Positions 43,016 through 52,002 of a stretch of 64,000 nucleotides of DNA are shown in pieces. The stretch is from Martelella lutilitoris (lineage in GTDB: Bacteria; Pseudomonadota; Alphaproteobacteria; Rhizobiales; Rhizobiaceae): the NCBI RefSeq assembly GCF_016598595.1, contig NZ_CP066786.1, forward strand, positions 3,371,501-3,435,500, in the 5' to 3' direction. A program made the position numbers and the translations under genes. Positions within the stretch are counted from its first letter, which is position 1. Every line of letters starts with the position of its first letter. The notes below the pieces were generated by a model. The model worked only from the letters and a program-made list of their open reading frames with translations, searched no databases and was not told where the DNA came from.

Positions 43016-44137
43016 TCAGGCATTTGCCCGCACGGGAGCCGCTTGGGAAACGGGTACCGACAGTGTTTCGGTGCGGTTACGCCCGGCATTCTTTGCCCGG
43101 TAGAGCGCGCGATCGGCATAATCGAACGCCTCTTCCAGCTTCGTCTCCCCCACCGTGAAAGCGGCGATCCCGGCACTGACGGTGACCGTGAAGGTCTCCC
43201 CCTCATGCGTAAAGACCAGTTTCTCGACGAGCGCGCGGATATGCTCGGCGATCCGGTAGGCATCATCGACAGAGGTCGAGAGCAGAACCACGGCGATCTC
43301 TTCGCCGCCGAAACGGACCACGAAGTCGGAACGGCGCATGCGGCTCGTCACGGTCGCCGCAACCCTTTGCAACACCTCATCGCCCCGGGCATGGCCGAAG
43401 CGGTCATTGACGGACTTGAACCGGTCGATGTCAAACAGGACGACGCAGCCATGCAGTTTGTCGGGCGAGACCGACTGGCCGAGGCTGCCTTCGAACTGAC
43501 CGAGCGCCCGACGATTGTAAAGCCCTGTCAGCGGGTCTCGCTCGGCGTTGAACTCCACGTCGCGCAGATAGTCGGCGCTGCGCTTGGTGGCCTCGAGCGC
43601 AGATCCGAGAAGGACGATGCCGAGAATATTCACGAGCGTCAGCGTGAAGCCAATGCTCTCCATCAGCGCCAGCGCTGTGCGAAACTCGAGCATGAACAGC
43701 GAGAGCACCATCAAAGCGGCAAGACAGCCAAGCAGCAGAAAACCGGCCGGCGTGCGCTTGTTGGGAAAAAGCCAGTTGAAGATGATTCCGGCGCCGGCCG
43801 CGATGATGATCCCGGTGACGCCCGCCGTCACGCCGTCGCCGCCGATCATGATCCGCGGCAGGACCGTGCAGGCGGCGACGAGGACCGCTCCGCCCGGGCC
43901 TGCGAAAGGCCCTGCGAGCGCAATGAACACGGCACGCGCATCGAAGATATAACCGGACTCGAGCACGATCGGGTTGGTCATTGCGGCCAGGGCGCCGCAG
44001 GCGAGAACGACAGCGCTAGCATAGTCCTCATACCATTTCCCGCTAAAGTGGCGCAGAACCAGGCCGTATCCCATAACGATAAGGGCGCCCAGTCCCAGGC
44101 TGCCAATCATCTGTCCGACAAAGCTAAGCTGCAACAA
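43016..44137 (-). CDS. Membrane diguanylate cyclase (GGDEF domain)
   Basis: 373 residues. The N-terminal about 190 residues have five to six helices (SLGLGALIVMGYGLVL, FIALAGPFAGPGGAVLVAAC, GFTLTLVNILGIVLLGSALEA), like the 5TM-5TMR_LYT sensor. The C-terminal GGDEF domain has DPLTGLYNRRALGQF, FDIDRFKSVNDRFGHARGD and active site GGEEI. R-R-S-D five residues before GGEE is a complete I-site for product inhibition. The enzyme makes cyclic di-GMP from GTP. A palindrome (44206-44219) lies about 70 bases upstream. Confidence 0.9.
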   Translation of the reverse strand: MLQLSFVGQMIGSLGLGALIVMGYGLVLRHFSGKWYEDYASAVVLACGALAAMTNPIVLESGYIFDARAVFIALAGPFAGPGGAVLVAACTVLPRIMIGGDGVTAGVTGIIIAAGAGIIFNWLFPNKRTPAGFLLLGCLAALMVLSLFMLEFRTALALMESIGFTLTLVNILGIVLLGSALEATKRSADYLRDVEFNAERDPLTGLYNRRALGQFEGSLGQSVSPDKLHGCVVLFDIDRFKSVNDRFGHARGDEVLQRVAATVTSRMRRSDFVVRFGGEEIAVVLLSTSVDDAYRIAEHIRALVEKLVFTHEGETFTVTVSAGIAAFTVGETKLEEAFDYADRALYRAKNAGRNRTETLSVPVSQAAPVRANA

Positions 44138-44205
44138 GCAGTCATTCCCCCAGCACGCCCGCCACCGGCACGGGACAGTCGCATTTCATGCTCTCCGATT
44201 TTCTA

Positions 44206-44219
44206 TAACGTACACGTTA
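44206..44219. promoter_or_regulatory. Palindrome upstream of the diguanylate cyclase gene
   Basis: TAACGT-AC-ACGTTA, two perfect 6-base arms, lies in the 134-base gap between the diguanylate cyclase start and the Sel1 gene stop. It could be a regulator site for the cyclase; no factor is identifiable. Confidence 0.4.
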
Positions 44220-44271
44220 ATTGGCGAGGATAACATAGAAAACGAAATGAATTGCACCGCCTCGACCCGTA

Positions 44272-45369
44272 TTAGTATCGCAACGCAATGGCCCGGGACC
44301 TGAGCCTTGCCCGCTCCAGGGCCTCCGGAGAAAGCGAGGCGAGCATGTCCTCCATCGCGTCATCCCGCAGACCGACCGTTCGCGCGCTGAGGTAGAAAAC
44401 GGCGGCAGATTGTTCGTCGACGGGCGTGCCGATGCCGTTGAGATATAGATAGGCAAGCCGGCTGGCGGCGGCGGGATTGCCCGCAAGCGCGGCGCGGTGC
44501 ATCCATTCGGCCCCCTCGGAGATATCGCGCGGCATCTCGGTCCCGTTTATGAGATCGAGCGCCAGTTCGAGCTGGGCTGTGTCATGTTCGCCATTGGCCG
44601 CACGGCGCAGCCAGTAACGCCAGAGAGCGCGCTTTTCGGCAGGCAGTCCGTCAAGCGCGCGGTAGATCTGGGAGAGCGCATACTGCGCGTCGGCGACGTC
44701 GGCCTCGGCCGCCTGTTCAAACCACGGCAGGGCAAGTTCCAGCCCTTCGGCCCCCGGCGTTTCCTGCACAAGGAGTGTCGCATGGTTGAAGGCGGCAATC
44801 GGATCGCCAGCCTCGGCCGCCTGCCGGACAAGGTCCCGTCCCTTTCCTTGTTCGACCTCATCGTCAGAGCCGAGCAGGTACATGCCGTAGCGGTTGAGGG
44901 CAAACGGAGCCTGGCTATCGGCGGCCATCCGGTACCAGTCACCGGGCTCGCCCGCCCGGCCCTCCGCGATCAACTTGCGCTCGACAAGCTCGGCAATCAG
45001 CGTTTCGGCGCGCGGATCACCACGCCCGGCGCGCGCCATCGCCGCCTCATAGGCCGCATCGACGAGACCGCGCTGATAGGCGCCATAGGCATCGTCCACC
45101 GGCCCGTCGTAAGGCGGCTGCGGCGGCGCGGGCGTCTCGTCCTCCATCGCCGGCGTCAGTTGCGCAAATTCGAAATTGTAGGCGTCGGCCGGCCCGTCAG
45201 CCTCCATCCCGGGCGGCAACAGCGTTCCGCCGCGCCCCGGATCGCCAGCAGCGCCCGCGACCAGGTTCGCATCGGTCGCGAATTCCCGTGCCGAAATCGC
45301 CAGTGCGGCGCCGGGAACCGCCAATGCGAGGATCAGAGCGGCGAGCGTGATGCGGATGCGGTCGGTCAT
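44272..45369 (-). CDS. Exported Sel1/TPR-repeat protein
   Basis: 365 residues from the ATG at 45369. A signal peptide is visible (MTDRIR, LAALILALAVPGAALA, cleavage after ALA). Residues about 75-340 consist of Sel1-like 36-residue repeats, for example GDPIAAFNHATLLVQ, ADAQYALSQIYRALDG, NGEHDTAQLELALDLINGT and NPAAASRLAYLYLNGIGTP. Such repeats mediate protein contacts, and exported rhizobial members include ExoR-type regulators. It starts 7 bases downstream of the ThiE-like stop, so it is probably the second gene of that operon. The function is unknown. Confidence 0.82.
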   Translation of the reverse strand: MTDRIRITLAALILALAVPGAALAISAREFATDANLVAGAAGDPGRGGTLLPPGMEADGPADAYNFEFAQLTPAMEDETPAPPQPPYDGPVDDAYGAYQRGLVDAAYEAAMARAGRGDPRAETLIAELVERKLIAEGRAGEPGDWYRMAADSQAPFALNRYGMYLLGSDDEVEQGKGRDLVRQAAEAGDPIAAFNHATLLVQETPGAEGLELALPWFEQAAEADVADAQYALSQIYRALDGLPAEKRALWRYWLRRAANGEHDTAQLELALDLINGTEMPRDISEGAEWMHRAALAGNPAAASRLAYLYLNGIGTPVDEQSAAVFYLSARTVGLRDDAMEDMLASLSPEALERARLRSRAIALRY

Positions 45370-45376
45370 GACCTCT

Positions 45377-46030
45377 TCAATAATCAAACCGTGGCGCTTT
45401 TTCGTCGAGCGCGGCATTGATCTGGGCAACCATGCCCGCCGGGCCGCCGGGCGCAGAAAAGACGGCTTTGCCCACGGCGACGAATTCCGCCCAGGTCAGC
45501 GCGGCCTCGATCACGCTTGCCGGCTCGCTGCCGGCCATGACGATACAGGGGATTTCGACCATGGACGCCCACCATTCGCCAAGCTCGAGATTCCTCGGGT
45601 GCGTCTGGGGATGCGTGTCGCCGTCCAGCTTGCCGAAGAACACGTAGTCGGGGTTCAACTCGCCGAGCTCGAGCGCATGGTGACGGTCCTTGGGGCCGCT
45701 GCCGCCGACGATCATGCGCGGCGAAAACCGATCCATGGCATCGGCAAGCGCCTCGACCCCGCCTTCGACATGGATGCCGTCGGCCTTCGCCCGCCCGGCC
45801 ACCCGCGTATCCCCGGCGATGATGGCGGCGGCTTCATAGTTCTGAATCATCGGCACGATCAGTTCGGCGCGTTTCTGAAAGGCTTCTGCCGTCTCGCCAT
45901 ATTGCGGGAGAATGACCGAGGCCACGTCCCCGCCGCGCAGCGCATCGGCGATGGCCTTCTCCTGCGTCTTCATATCGGCGATCTCCGGCGCGATCAGCAC
46001 CAGCCGGCAACGATCCTGTTCCGTATCCAT
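45377..46030 (-). CDS. Thiamine-phosphate-synthase-like protein (ThiE paralogue)
   Basis: 217 residues from the ATG at 46030 (GGATTGAGGAAT upstream). A TIM-barrel ThiE pattern is visible: RLVLIAPEIAD, AAIIAGDTRVAGRAKADGIHVEGG, DYVFFGKLDGDTH, IPCIVMAGSEPASVIEAA and EFVAVGKAVF. The usual catalytic GPIF-T-TK stretch is replaced by GKLDGDTHPQTHPRN, and the phosphate loop is altered. No other thi gene is nearby and no TPP riboswitch is recognised upstream. It may be a divergent paralogue with a different role; rhizobial genomes often carry it as a second ThiE. Confidence 0.75.
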   Translation of the reverse strand: MDTEQDRCRLVLIAPEIADMKTQEKAIADALRGGDVASVILPQYGETAEAFQKRAELIVPMIQNYEAAAIIAGDTRVAGRAKADGIHVEGGVEALADAMDRFSPRMIVGGSGPKDRHHALELGELNPDYVFFGKLDGDTHPQTHPRNLELGEWWASMVEIPCIVMAGSEPASVIEAALTWAEFVAVGKAVFSAPGGPAGMVAQINAALDEKAPRFDY

Positions 46031-46128
46031 ATTCCTCAATCCCTTCCCGCGCGTCGGAGGCGGTGCGCCCCTCTCGCTATTTCCGGATAAATCCGTTAGA
46101 GCGGAGTTTCAACAGGTGCTTTGATTTC

Positions 46129-46887
46129 ATGCTTCCCGATCCGATTTTTTATGCGGCGGCGATCCCCGCCGTTCTTCTCGTCGGCCTGACGAAAGGCGGC
46201 ATGGGCGGCGCGCTGGCGCTGCTCGGCGTACCGATCCTGACCTTCGTCGTCGAGCCGGCGACGGCAGCGGCCATCATGCTGCCGATCCTGATCGTCATGG
46301 ATGCGGTCGCACTGTGGACATGGCGACGCCATGGACACTGGCCGACCCTCAAGGCCCTTTTGCCCGGCGCCCTCATCGGCACGGTGCTCGGCTGGTATAC
46401 CTTCTCGACCGTGCCCTTCGAGCTAACACGCATGCTCGTCGGGCTTGCCACCGTCGCCTTCGCCGGGAAATATTTCTACGACCGCTGGAAGCCGGGCGAG
46501 AAGATCGAGAAGCCGGCGAAAGGCCAGAGGCCGGTCGCGGCCACTTTCTGGGGCGCCATCGCCGGCTATACCAGCTTCATCTCGCATTCGGGCGGGCCGC
46601 CCTACCAGATCTACACGCTTCCGCTGAAGCTCGATCCGAAGTCCTACACGGGCGCCAGCGTCCGCTTCTTCGCCATCGTCAACGTGATCAAGCTCGGCCC
46701 CTATTATGCGCTGGGCGAGCTCGGCGCGCCGAACCTTGCGGCATCGGCAAGCCTTCTGCCCTTCGCCGTCATCGCCACCATCGCCGGCGCGATGGTGGTC
46801 AAGCGCATGCGCATGGAGGTATTCTATCCCTTCATGTACGCCATGGCCTTCCTCGCGGGGCTCAAGCTCGTCCTCGACGGGTCTTGA
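46129..46887 (+). CDS. TauE/SafE-family membrane permease
   Basis: 252 residues from the ATG at 46129. Seven to eight helices carry the two family half-motifs GLTKGGMGGALALLGVPIL near the N-terminus and GAIAGYTSFISHSGGPPYQIYTLPL in the middle. The TauE/SafE family exports sulfite, sulfoacetate or other sulfonate products, but many members are unassigned. It is divergent from the ThiE-like gene. There is no link in this window to the sulfatase cluster 17 kb away. Confidence 0.88.
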   Translation: MLPDPIFYAAAIPAVLLVGLTKGGMGGALALLGVPILTFVVEPATAAAIMLPILIVMDAVALWTWRRHGHWPTLKALLPGALIGTVLGWYTFSTVPFELTRMLVGLATVAFAGKYFYDRWKPGEKIEKPAKGQRPVAATFWGAIAGYTSFISHSGGPPYQIYTLPLKLDPKSYTGASVRFFAIVNVIKLGPYYALGELGAPNLAASASLLPFAVIATIAGAMVVKRMRMEVFYPFMYAMAFLAGLKLVLDGS

Positions 46888-46936
46888 AGGGACATTGCGG
46901 CCGCTGCAAGAACGGCCGCGCCTTCTCGTCTGAGGA

Positions 46937-47203
46937 CTATTCGTCCTCGGGGGCGCGAATCATGCCGAGCGCGATCATATAGGTATCGAGCACGGCCTCT
47001 TCTTCCATACGCTCCTGTTCGTCCTTCTTACGCAGGGCGATGATCTTGCGCAGGGCCTTGGTATCGAAGCCCGTTCCCTTGGCCTCGGCATAAACATCCT
47101 TGATATCGTCGGCGATCGTCTTCTTTTCTTCCTCGAGACGTTCGATGCGTTCGATGATCGAGCGCAGCTGATCGCGCGCAATGCCGTGTGCGTCGTCGGC
47201 CAT
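46937..47203 (-). CDS. gapR: GapR-like DNA-binding protein (DUF2312)
   Basis: 88 residues from the ATG at 47203. The dominant feature is a coiled coil [36 protein letters not shown] with the basic, conserved segment [29 protein letters not shown]. This is the DUF2312/GapR pattern. In Caulobacter, GapR tracks positively supercoiled AT-rich DNA ahead of replication and transcription. Related proteins are conserved through the Rhizobiales. It stands convergent with the TauE gene, with a 49-base gap. Confidence 0.87.
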   Translation of the reverse strand: MADDAHGIARDQLRSIIERIERLEEEKKTIADDIKDVYAEAKGTGFDTKALRKIIALRKKDEQERMEEEAVLDTYMIALGMIRAPEDE

Positions 47204-47306
47204 GGTCAACTCCTTGTGCCGCTGAAAATTGTGTCGCTGAAAATGCGTGGGCTCCTGCCTGCCGAAAACCGGCGGCAAGGTCAAGTTCGTTCTTCGCCGC
47301 CGCCCC

Positions 47307-47615
47307 TTATTCCTTCGGCCTGCTCCGTTCGAATGCCGCCTTCTGCTCCGCGCCCGCCTCGCGCTGATGGAGCTTCTTCCATTCCTCATACGGCATGCCG
47401 TAGATGATTTCGCGGGCGTCTTCCTTGGACAGCAGGAGATCCCGCTCCTCGGCGGCCTCGCGATACCAATTGGACAGGCAATTGCGGCAGAAACCGGCAA
47501 GGTTCATCAGATCGATGTTCTGAACGTCGGTGCGTTCGCGCAGATGGGCGACGAGCCGGCGAAAGGCCGCGGCCTCCAGATCGCGTTGCTGCTCGTCGCT
47601 CGGTCGGGTCATCAT
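47307..47615 (-). CDS. DUF1244 protein
   Basis: 102 residues from the first of two ATGs (47615), behind AAGGAGGCAGAG. The conserved core is [44 protein letters not shown] with a C-X2-C pair, followed by [13 protein letters not shown] [19 protein letters not shown]1244 proteins form small dimers of unknown function found throughout Alphaproteobacteria. It lies 23 bases after the N-formylglutamate amidohydrolase-like stop, on the same strand, and the set is typical of Rhizobiales. Confidence 0.85.
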   Translation of the reverse strand: MMTRPSDEQQRDLEAAAFRRLVAHLRERTDVQNIDLMNLAGFCRNCLSNWYREAAEERDLLLSKEDAREIIYGMPYEEWKKLHQREAGAEQKAAFERSRPKE

Positions 47616-47637
47616 CTCTGCCTCCTTTTCTTCCGCG

Positions 47638-48417
47638 TCATGCGCGCGAGGGAAAATGCCGGCGCGCATGCAGTGTCTCGTCTTGCGCGAGATCCGCAAG
47701 GATGGGGGCGAGACGGTCCGCCCACAATGCGACACCGGCGTCATCGGCAATCAGGTCCTGACGGATCTCGATAAGCGCATGGGCGATGCCCTTGGACATG
47801 CAGTGCCGGTTCATCGTATCGCCCTTAAGGGCGCCGTCATAGGGCTCGTTGTCGCCGACGATCACGCCCTCGATCGCCGAAAGCGCGGCAAGCAGCGGAC
47901 GCGCGGCGCGCGGATCGCCATCCCAGAGCACGCCCGCGTGCCAGGGACGTGCAGTTTCTTTCCAGAAAGGCGTGAAGGAATGAAGCGAGATGACCAGCGG
48001 CGGCCTTCCGCAGGCCGCCTCCGCCTCCCCGATCGCCCGCTCGACCGCCTCGTGATAGGGACGATGGAAAAGCGCAAGCCGCTTTTCGCGTTCTCCCGGG
48101 GCGAGCGGATGATTGCCGGGAATGATTGCCCCGTCTGATATCCGCATGATCAGCGTCGGGTCATCCTCGCCGCGATTGGGATCGACCAGCAGGCGCGAAA
48201 AGGTCGACAGCACCGCCGGCGCCGAAAGTCGCGCGGCAAGCGCCCTGGTCAGGGCCTCGACGCCGATATCATAGGCCACGTGGCGAGCGAAAACGCTGCG
48301 CTGAAGGCCGAGAGCGCCATAGTCCCCGGGCACGTCCGCCATGGCATGATCGGCCAGCAGAACCAAACCCGTGTCATATTTACCCGCTATTCTCGCGTAG
48401 GCGTTGATCTTCGGCAT
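47638..48417 (-). CDS. N-formylglutamate amidohydrolase-family protein
   Basis: 259 residues from the ATG at 48417 (MPKINAYARI); 48459 is an alternative start and neither has a clear ribosome-binding site. Motifs are LVLLADHAMADVPGDYG, ARHVAYDIGVEALTRALAARL, LSTFSRLLVDPNRGEDDPTLI, VISLHSFTPFW and GDNEPYDG. The family removes formate from N-formylglutamate in histidine breakdown, but members outside hut operons, as here, have unassigned substrates. It is upstream of DUF1244 and divergent from the DUF1036 gene. Confidence 0.82.
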   Translation of the reverse strand: MPKINAYARIAGKYDTGLVLLADHAMADVPGDYGALGLQRSVFARHVAYDIGVEALTRALAARLSAPAVLSTFSRLLVDPNRGEDDPTLIMRISDGAIIPGNHPLAPGEREKRLALFHRPYHEAVERAIGEAEAACGRPPLVISLHSFTPFWKETARPWHAGVLWDGDPRAARPLLAALSAIEGVIVGDNEPYDGALKGDTMNRHCMSKGIAHALIEIRQDLIADDAGVALWADRLAPILADLAQDETLHARRHFPSRA

Positions 48418-48640
48418 GGATATCGGCTGCAGAATTAACAATAATGCGGGTGATGGCATAGAGTCGGCATATCGGCAAGCCGCAACCGCGCCATTTGCCT
48501 CGCCTGCAGCGGGGCTTTATGATAAGGGCTGCAAATCGATTGAATGCGCCTTCCGCACGGTGACGCAAAACGAGATCTGGCACATGCGACTGAAACCGAA
48601 TCATCTCACCTTCGGCGCCTCGCCTCATGCACCCAAGAGC

Positions 48641-49087
48641 ATGACGCGGCACCTGCCCCTCCTCGCCCTCTTTTTCGGCGGACTTTTCCTGGCTACGCTC
48701 TGGCCGAGCGACCAGGCCCGTGCCGAATTCAGGGTCTGCAACGACACCGCCAATCTCGTGGGCGTTGCGGTCGGCTATCGGGGTGAGGAAGGATGGATTT
48801 CGGAGGGATGGTGGCAACTCCCGGCCACCACCTGCGCAACCGTCGTGCCCGGCCCCTTGCAATCGCGCTATTACTATCTCTACGCCGAGGACGCGTCCGG
48901 CAGCGGACGTTGGACCGGTTACACCAACATGTGTGTCGCAGAAGAGGAGTTCGAGATTACCGGAGTCCAGGACTGTTTCACGCGGGGTTATCAGCAGATG
49001 GGATTTAGCGAATACGACACAGGGCGGGAGGAGAGCTGGACCGTTCAGCTTTCCTCAAGGCCCAGCACCCAAGAAAGTCAGAACTGA
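48641..49087 (+). CDS. Exported DUF1036 protein
   Basis: 148 residues from the ATG at 48641; an earlier ATG at 48584 would add 19 residues ahead of the signal peptide. The signal peptide is LPLLALFFGGLFLATLWPSDQARA. The mature part has FRVCNDTANLVGVAVGYRG, EGWWQLPATTCATVV, YYYLYAEDASG and four cysteines, the DUF1036 pattern. Its function is unknown. Its TGA stop overlaps the pyk ATG (TGATG), so the two are translationally coupled, an odd partnership of an exported protein and a glycolytic enzyme. Confidence 0.82.
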   Translation: MTRHLPLLALFFGGLFLATLWPSDQARAEFRVCNDTANLVGVAVGYRGEEGWISEGWWQLPATTCATVVPGPLQSRYYYLYAEDASGSGRWTGYTNMCVAEEEFEITGVQDCFTRGYQQMGFSEYDTGREESWTVQLSSRPSTQESQN

Positions 49088-50526
49088 TGAGACGAAACAG
49101 AAAAGTTAAAATCCTCGCCACGCTCGGCCCCGCCTCGTCTGAAGAAGAGCAGATCCAGAAACTCCACGAAGCCGGAGCAGACCTCTTCCGCATCAATATG
49201 AGCCATGCCAGCCATGACCTGATGCGCACGCTGATCAAGCGTATCCGCAATGTCGAGGCCCGCATCGGTCGTCCGATCGGCATTCTCTGCGACCTGCAGG
49301 GCCCGAAGCTGCGCGTCGGCAAGTTCCTCGACGGCAAGGTCGAACTCGAGATCGGCCAGACGTTCACCCTCGACGACAAGGATGAGCCGGGCAACGAGAA
49401 GCGCGTCTTCCTGCCGCATCCGGAGATCCTGCAGTCCGTCGAGCCCGGCCACCGCCTGCTGATCGACGACGGCAAGTTGCAATTGCGCGCGGAGAAATGC
49501 GACGGCAAGAGCATCGAATGCACGGTGATCGCCGGAACGATGATCTCCGACCGCAAGGGCGTTTCCCTTCCCGACACGCTTCTGGGTGTCGGCGCCCTGA
49601 CGGACAAGGACCGCGCCGATCTTGACGCCGTTCTGGAAACCGGCGACGCCGACTGGGTCGCCCTCTCCTTCGTCCAGCGTCCCGACGATCTTGCCGAGGT
49701 GCGCAAGATCGCACGTGGCCAGGTTGGCCTGATGTCCAAGATCGAAAAGCCGCAGGCCATTGAGCGAATCGAGGAAATCATCGAGATGAGCGACGCGCTG
49801 ATGGTTGCGCGTGGCGACCTCGGCGTGGAAATGCCGCTGGAAACCGTTCCCGGCCTGCAGAAGAAGCTCATCCGTCTCTGCCGCTCCGCCGGCAAGCCGG
49901 TGGTGGTCGCCACGCAGATGCTGGAATCGATGATCAGTTCTCCGGTTCCCACCCGCGCGGAAGTCTCCGACGTTGCCACCGCCGTCTTCGAAGGCGCGGA
50001 CGCCGTCATGCTGTCGGCTGAATCGGCTGCCGGCCAGTATCCGGTCGAAGCCGTGTCCACCATGGCCTCCGTCGCCCGCACCATCGAGCGCGAGCAGCTT
50101 TACCCGCAGATCCTCTATGCCCAGCGCCCGCAGCCGGAAGCGACCGGCGCCGACGCCATCTCGCTCGCCTCGCGCGAGATCGCCGAGACGCTGAAGCTGA
50201 CGGCGATGGTCTGCTACACGGCATCCGGCACGACAGGCCTGCGCGCCGCCCGCGAGCGGCCGAATGTGCCGATCATCGCGCTCTCTCCGGTGGTCAAGAC
50301 CGCGCGCCGGCTTTCCGTCGTCTGGGGCCTGCACTGCGTGGTGGCCGACGAGCCGACCGATCTCGACACCATGGTCGACGGCGCCTGCCGCATCGTGGTT
50401 GATGAGGGTATCGGCAAGCCCGGCGACCGGATCATCATCTCCGCCGGCGTGCCGCTCGGCACCCCCGGCGCCACCAACATGCTGCGCATCGCCTATATCG
50501 GCATGGACGGCCGCTCCGGCGTCTGA
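49087..50526 (+). CDS. pyk: Pyruvate kinase
   Basis: 479 residues. KILATLGPASSEEEQI opens the barrel, with GPKLRVG. The catalytic lysine region is QVGLMSKIEKPQAIERI, with MVARGDLGVEMPLETVPGLQK next. VATQMLESMISSPVPTRAEVSDVATAVFEGADAVMLSAESAAGQYP is the extended signature, cut here only in description. The C-terminal allosteric domain follows. It converts PEP and ADP to pyruvate and ATP, opposing ppdK at 7.3 kb. A strong terminator follows. Confidence 0.97.
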   Translation: MRRNRKVKILATLGPASSEEEQIQKLHEAGADLFRINMSHASHDLMRTLIKRIRNVEARIGRPIGILCDLQGPKLRVGKFLDGKVELEIGQTFTLDDKDEPGNEKRVFLPHPEILQSVEPGHRLLIDDGKLQLRAEKCDGKSIECTVIAGTMISDRKGVSLPDTLLGVGALTDKDRADLDAVLETGDADWVALSFVQRPDDLAEVRKIARGQVGLMSKIEKPQAIERIEEIIEMSDALMVARGDLGVEMPLETVPGLQKKLIRLCRSAGKPVVVATQMLESMISSPVPTRAEVSDVATAVFEGADAVMLSAESAAGQYPVEAVSTMASVARTIEREQLYPQILYAQRPQPEATGADAISLASREIAETLKLTAMVCYTASGTTGLRAARERPNVPIIALSPVVKTARRLSVVWGLHCVVADEPTDLDTMVDGACRIVVDEGIGKPGDRIIISAGVPLGTPGATNMLRIAYIGMDGRSGV

Positions 50527-50553
50527 ACCCGCGCAAAAAGGTGAAGAACAAGC

Positions 50554-50585
50554 AAGGCCGGGCGTGAAAGCGCCCGGCCTTTTTT
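50554..50585 (+). terminator. Terminator after pyk
   Basis: AAGGCCGGGCG (50554-50564), loop TGAAAG, CGCCCGGCCTT (50571-50581) and then TTTT: an 11-bp stem with T-run. Confidence 0.92.
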
Positions 50586-50609
50586 GGTAAAGGCCACAAT
50601 TCCCTCACT

Positions 50610-50763
50610 CGTCATGCTCGGGCCTGTCCCGAGCATCTAAACACGCGTCGCCGCGACAAGCGTTTCGAATGAAAACAGGCGTGAAGTGAGCCAGTTGCCA
50701 AGCAGATGCTCCGCTCATGCAGTGACGTGGTTAGCTCCTCGGCACAAGGCCGAGGATGACGTG
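50610..50763. repeat. Composite palindromic intergenic element, copy 1
   Basis: The 413-base gap 50527-50939 contains, after the pyk terminator, an element with a left hairpin (GATGCTCGG-type arms: ATGCTCGGG...CCCGAGCAT) and a right hairpin CCTCGGCACAAGGCCGAGG ending GATGACGT. Between them lie ACACGCGTC and GACAAGCGT. The same order recurs at 54762-54912. Flanking GTTCGTCAACAAAC resembles, inverted, the TTTGTTGACAAA at the edge of copy 2. No gene is seen in the rest of the gap. Confidence 0.8.
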
Positions 50764-50939
50764 GTAGAATGGATAGGTTCGTCAACAAACCGAAGGCCGC
50801 GTGCCAGAATGCCTGACCTTTCTGCAAGCTCCCTTCCCGTTTTTCCATTGCAGAACCGTTCCTTTAGCCGGGTTTTGCAAATCAGATGATTAATTCCTAA
50901 GTGTGGAACAACGCTCATTTTCCGGAACAGGATTGTCCG

Positions 50940-51944
50940 ATGACTGCATTTTCCATTCTCGACCTCTGCCCCGTCGTCGAAGGCGGCACGGTTTCACAAG
51001 CGCTTGACGCCACGCGGCAGATGGCCAGACAGGCCGAGGCCTCCGGCTTCACCCGTTTCTGGCTCGCCGAGCACCACGGCATGACCGGCATCGCCAGCGC
51101 CGCGACGTCTTTGGTCATCTCCGAGGCGGCGCGGGCAACCGAAACGCTGCGCGTCGGCTCCGGCGGCATCATGCTGCCCAATCATTCACCGCTGGTGATC
51201 ACCGAACAGTTCGGCACGCTGGAAGCGCTCTATCCGGGCCGTATCGACCTCGGTCTCGGCCGCGCGCCGGGCACGGACATGAACACCGCCCGCGCGCTGC
51301 GCCGCAATCTGGAGGCCGGGGCACAGACCTTCCCCAATGACATTGTCGAGCTGCAGAAGCTGATGGATGATCCTGAAGAGGGCCAGCGGCTGATCGCCAA
51401 TCCCGGGGCCGGCGCGAAGGTGCCGCTCTATATTCTCGGCTCATCGACCTACAGCGCGCATCTGGCGGCGGCCCTTGGCTTGCCTTATGCCTTTGCCTCG
51501 CATTTCGCCCCCGACATGCTGTTCGACGCGCTCCATATCTACCGCTCCAATTTCAAGCCCTCGGCCCAGTGCGAAAAGCCCTATGTGATCGTCGGCGTGA
51601 TGGGGGCGATGGCGGATACGGATGAGGAGGCCGACTACCACTTCACCTCCGCGCTGCAGAGCTTCGTGGCGCTGCGCCGCAATGCCCGCGGCAAGACGCC
51701 GAGACCGGTGAAAAGCATGGATGGCCTCTGGACCGAAATGGAGAAATTCTCGATCGAGCACACCTTCCAGTTCGCCGTCGTCGGCGGGCCGGAAAAGGCG
51801 AAGGCGAAAATGCAGGGCTTCATTGCCGACACCAGGCCCGACGAAGTGATCATTTCCGTGCCTGTGCATTCGGTCGAGGCGCGGCTGAAATCCGTCGCCA
51901 TGTTCGGTGAATTGCGCGAGAGCCTGGCCAGGGCTGCGGCCTGA
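50940..51944 (+). CDS. LLM-class flavin-dependent oxidoreductase
   Basis: 334 residues from the ATG at 50940. The bacterial luciferase-like barrel is recognisable from [72 protein letters not shown] and [26 protein letters not shown]. The MLPNH and GRAPG motifs place it in the MsnO8/luciferase-like monooxygenase group of about 330 residues. These enzymes use FMNH2 or F420-type flavins on varied substrates; this one is unassigned. It is followed by a bidirectional terminator shared with yebC. Confidence 0.9.
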   Translation: MTAFSILDLCPVVEGGTVSQALDATRQMARQAEASGFTRFWLAEHHGMTGIASAATSLVISEAARATETLRVGSGGIMLPNHSPLVITEQFGTLEALYPGRIDLGLGRAPGTDMNTARALRRNLEAGAQTFPNDIVELQKLMDDPEEGQRLIANPGAGAKVPLYILGSSTYSAHLAAALGLPYAFASHFAPDMLFDALHIYRSNFKPSAQCEKPYVIVGVMGAMADTDEEADYHFTSALQSFVALRRNARGKTPRPVKSMDGLWTEMEKFSIEHTFQFAVVGGPEKAKAKMQGFIADTRPDEVIISVPVHSVEARLKSVAMFGELRESLARAAA

Positions 51945-51948
51945 CGCG

Positions 51949-51981
51949 AAAAAGCCGCCGGCGCTTGCCCGGCGGCTTTTT
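51949..51981. terminator. Bidirectional terminator between LLM gene and yebC
   Basis: AAAAAGCCGCCGG (51949-51961) and CCGGCGGCTTTTT (51969-51981), a 13-bp stem with loop CGCTTGC, with A- and T-runs on either side. Confidence 0.92.
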
Positions 51982-52002
51982 CGCAAATCCAGTCTTGAAG
52001 GC

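Noticed and set aside
45370..46128. TPP riboswitch near the ThiE-like gene
   Set aside because: The gap upstream of the gene is under 100 bases and lacks the CUGAGA and ACCUGA-type conserved blocks.
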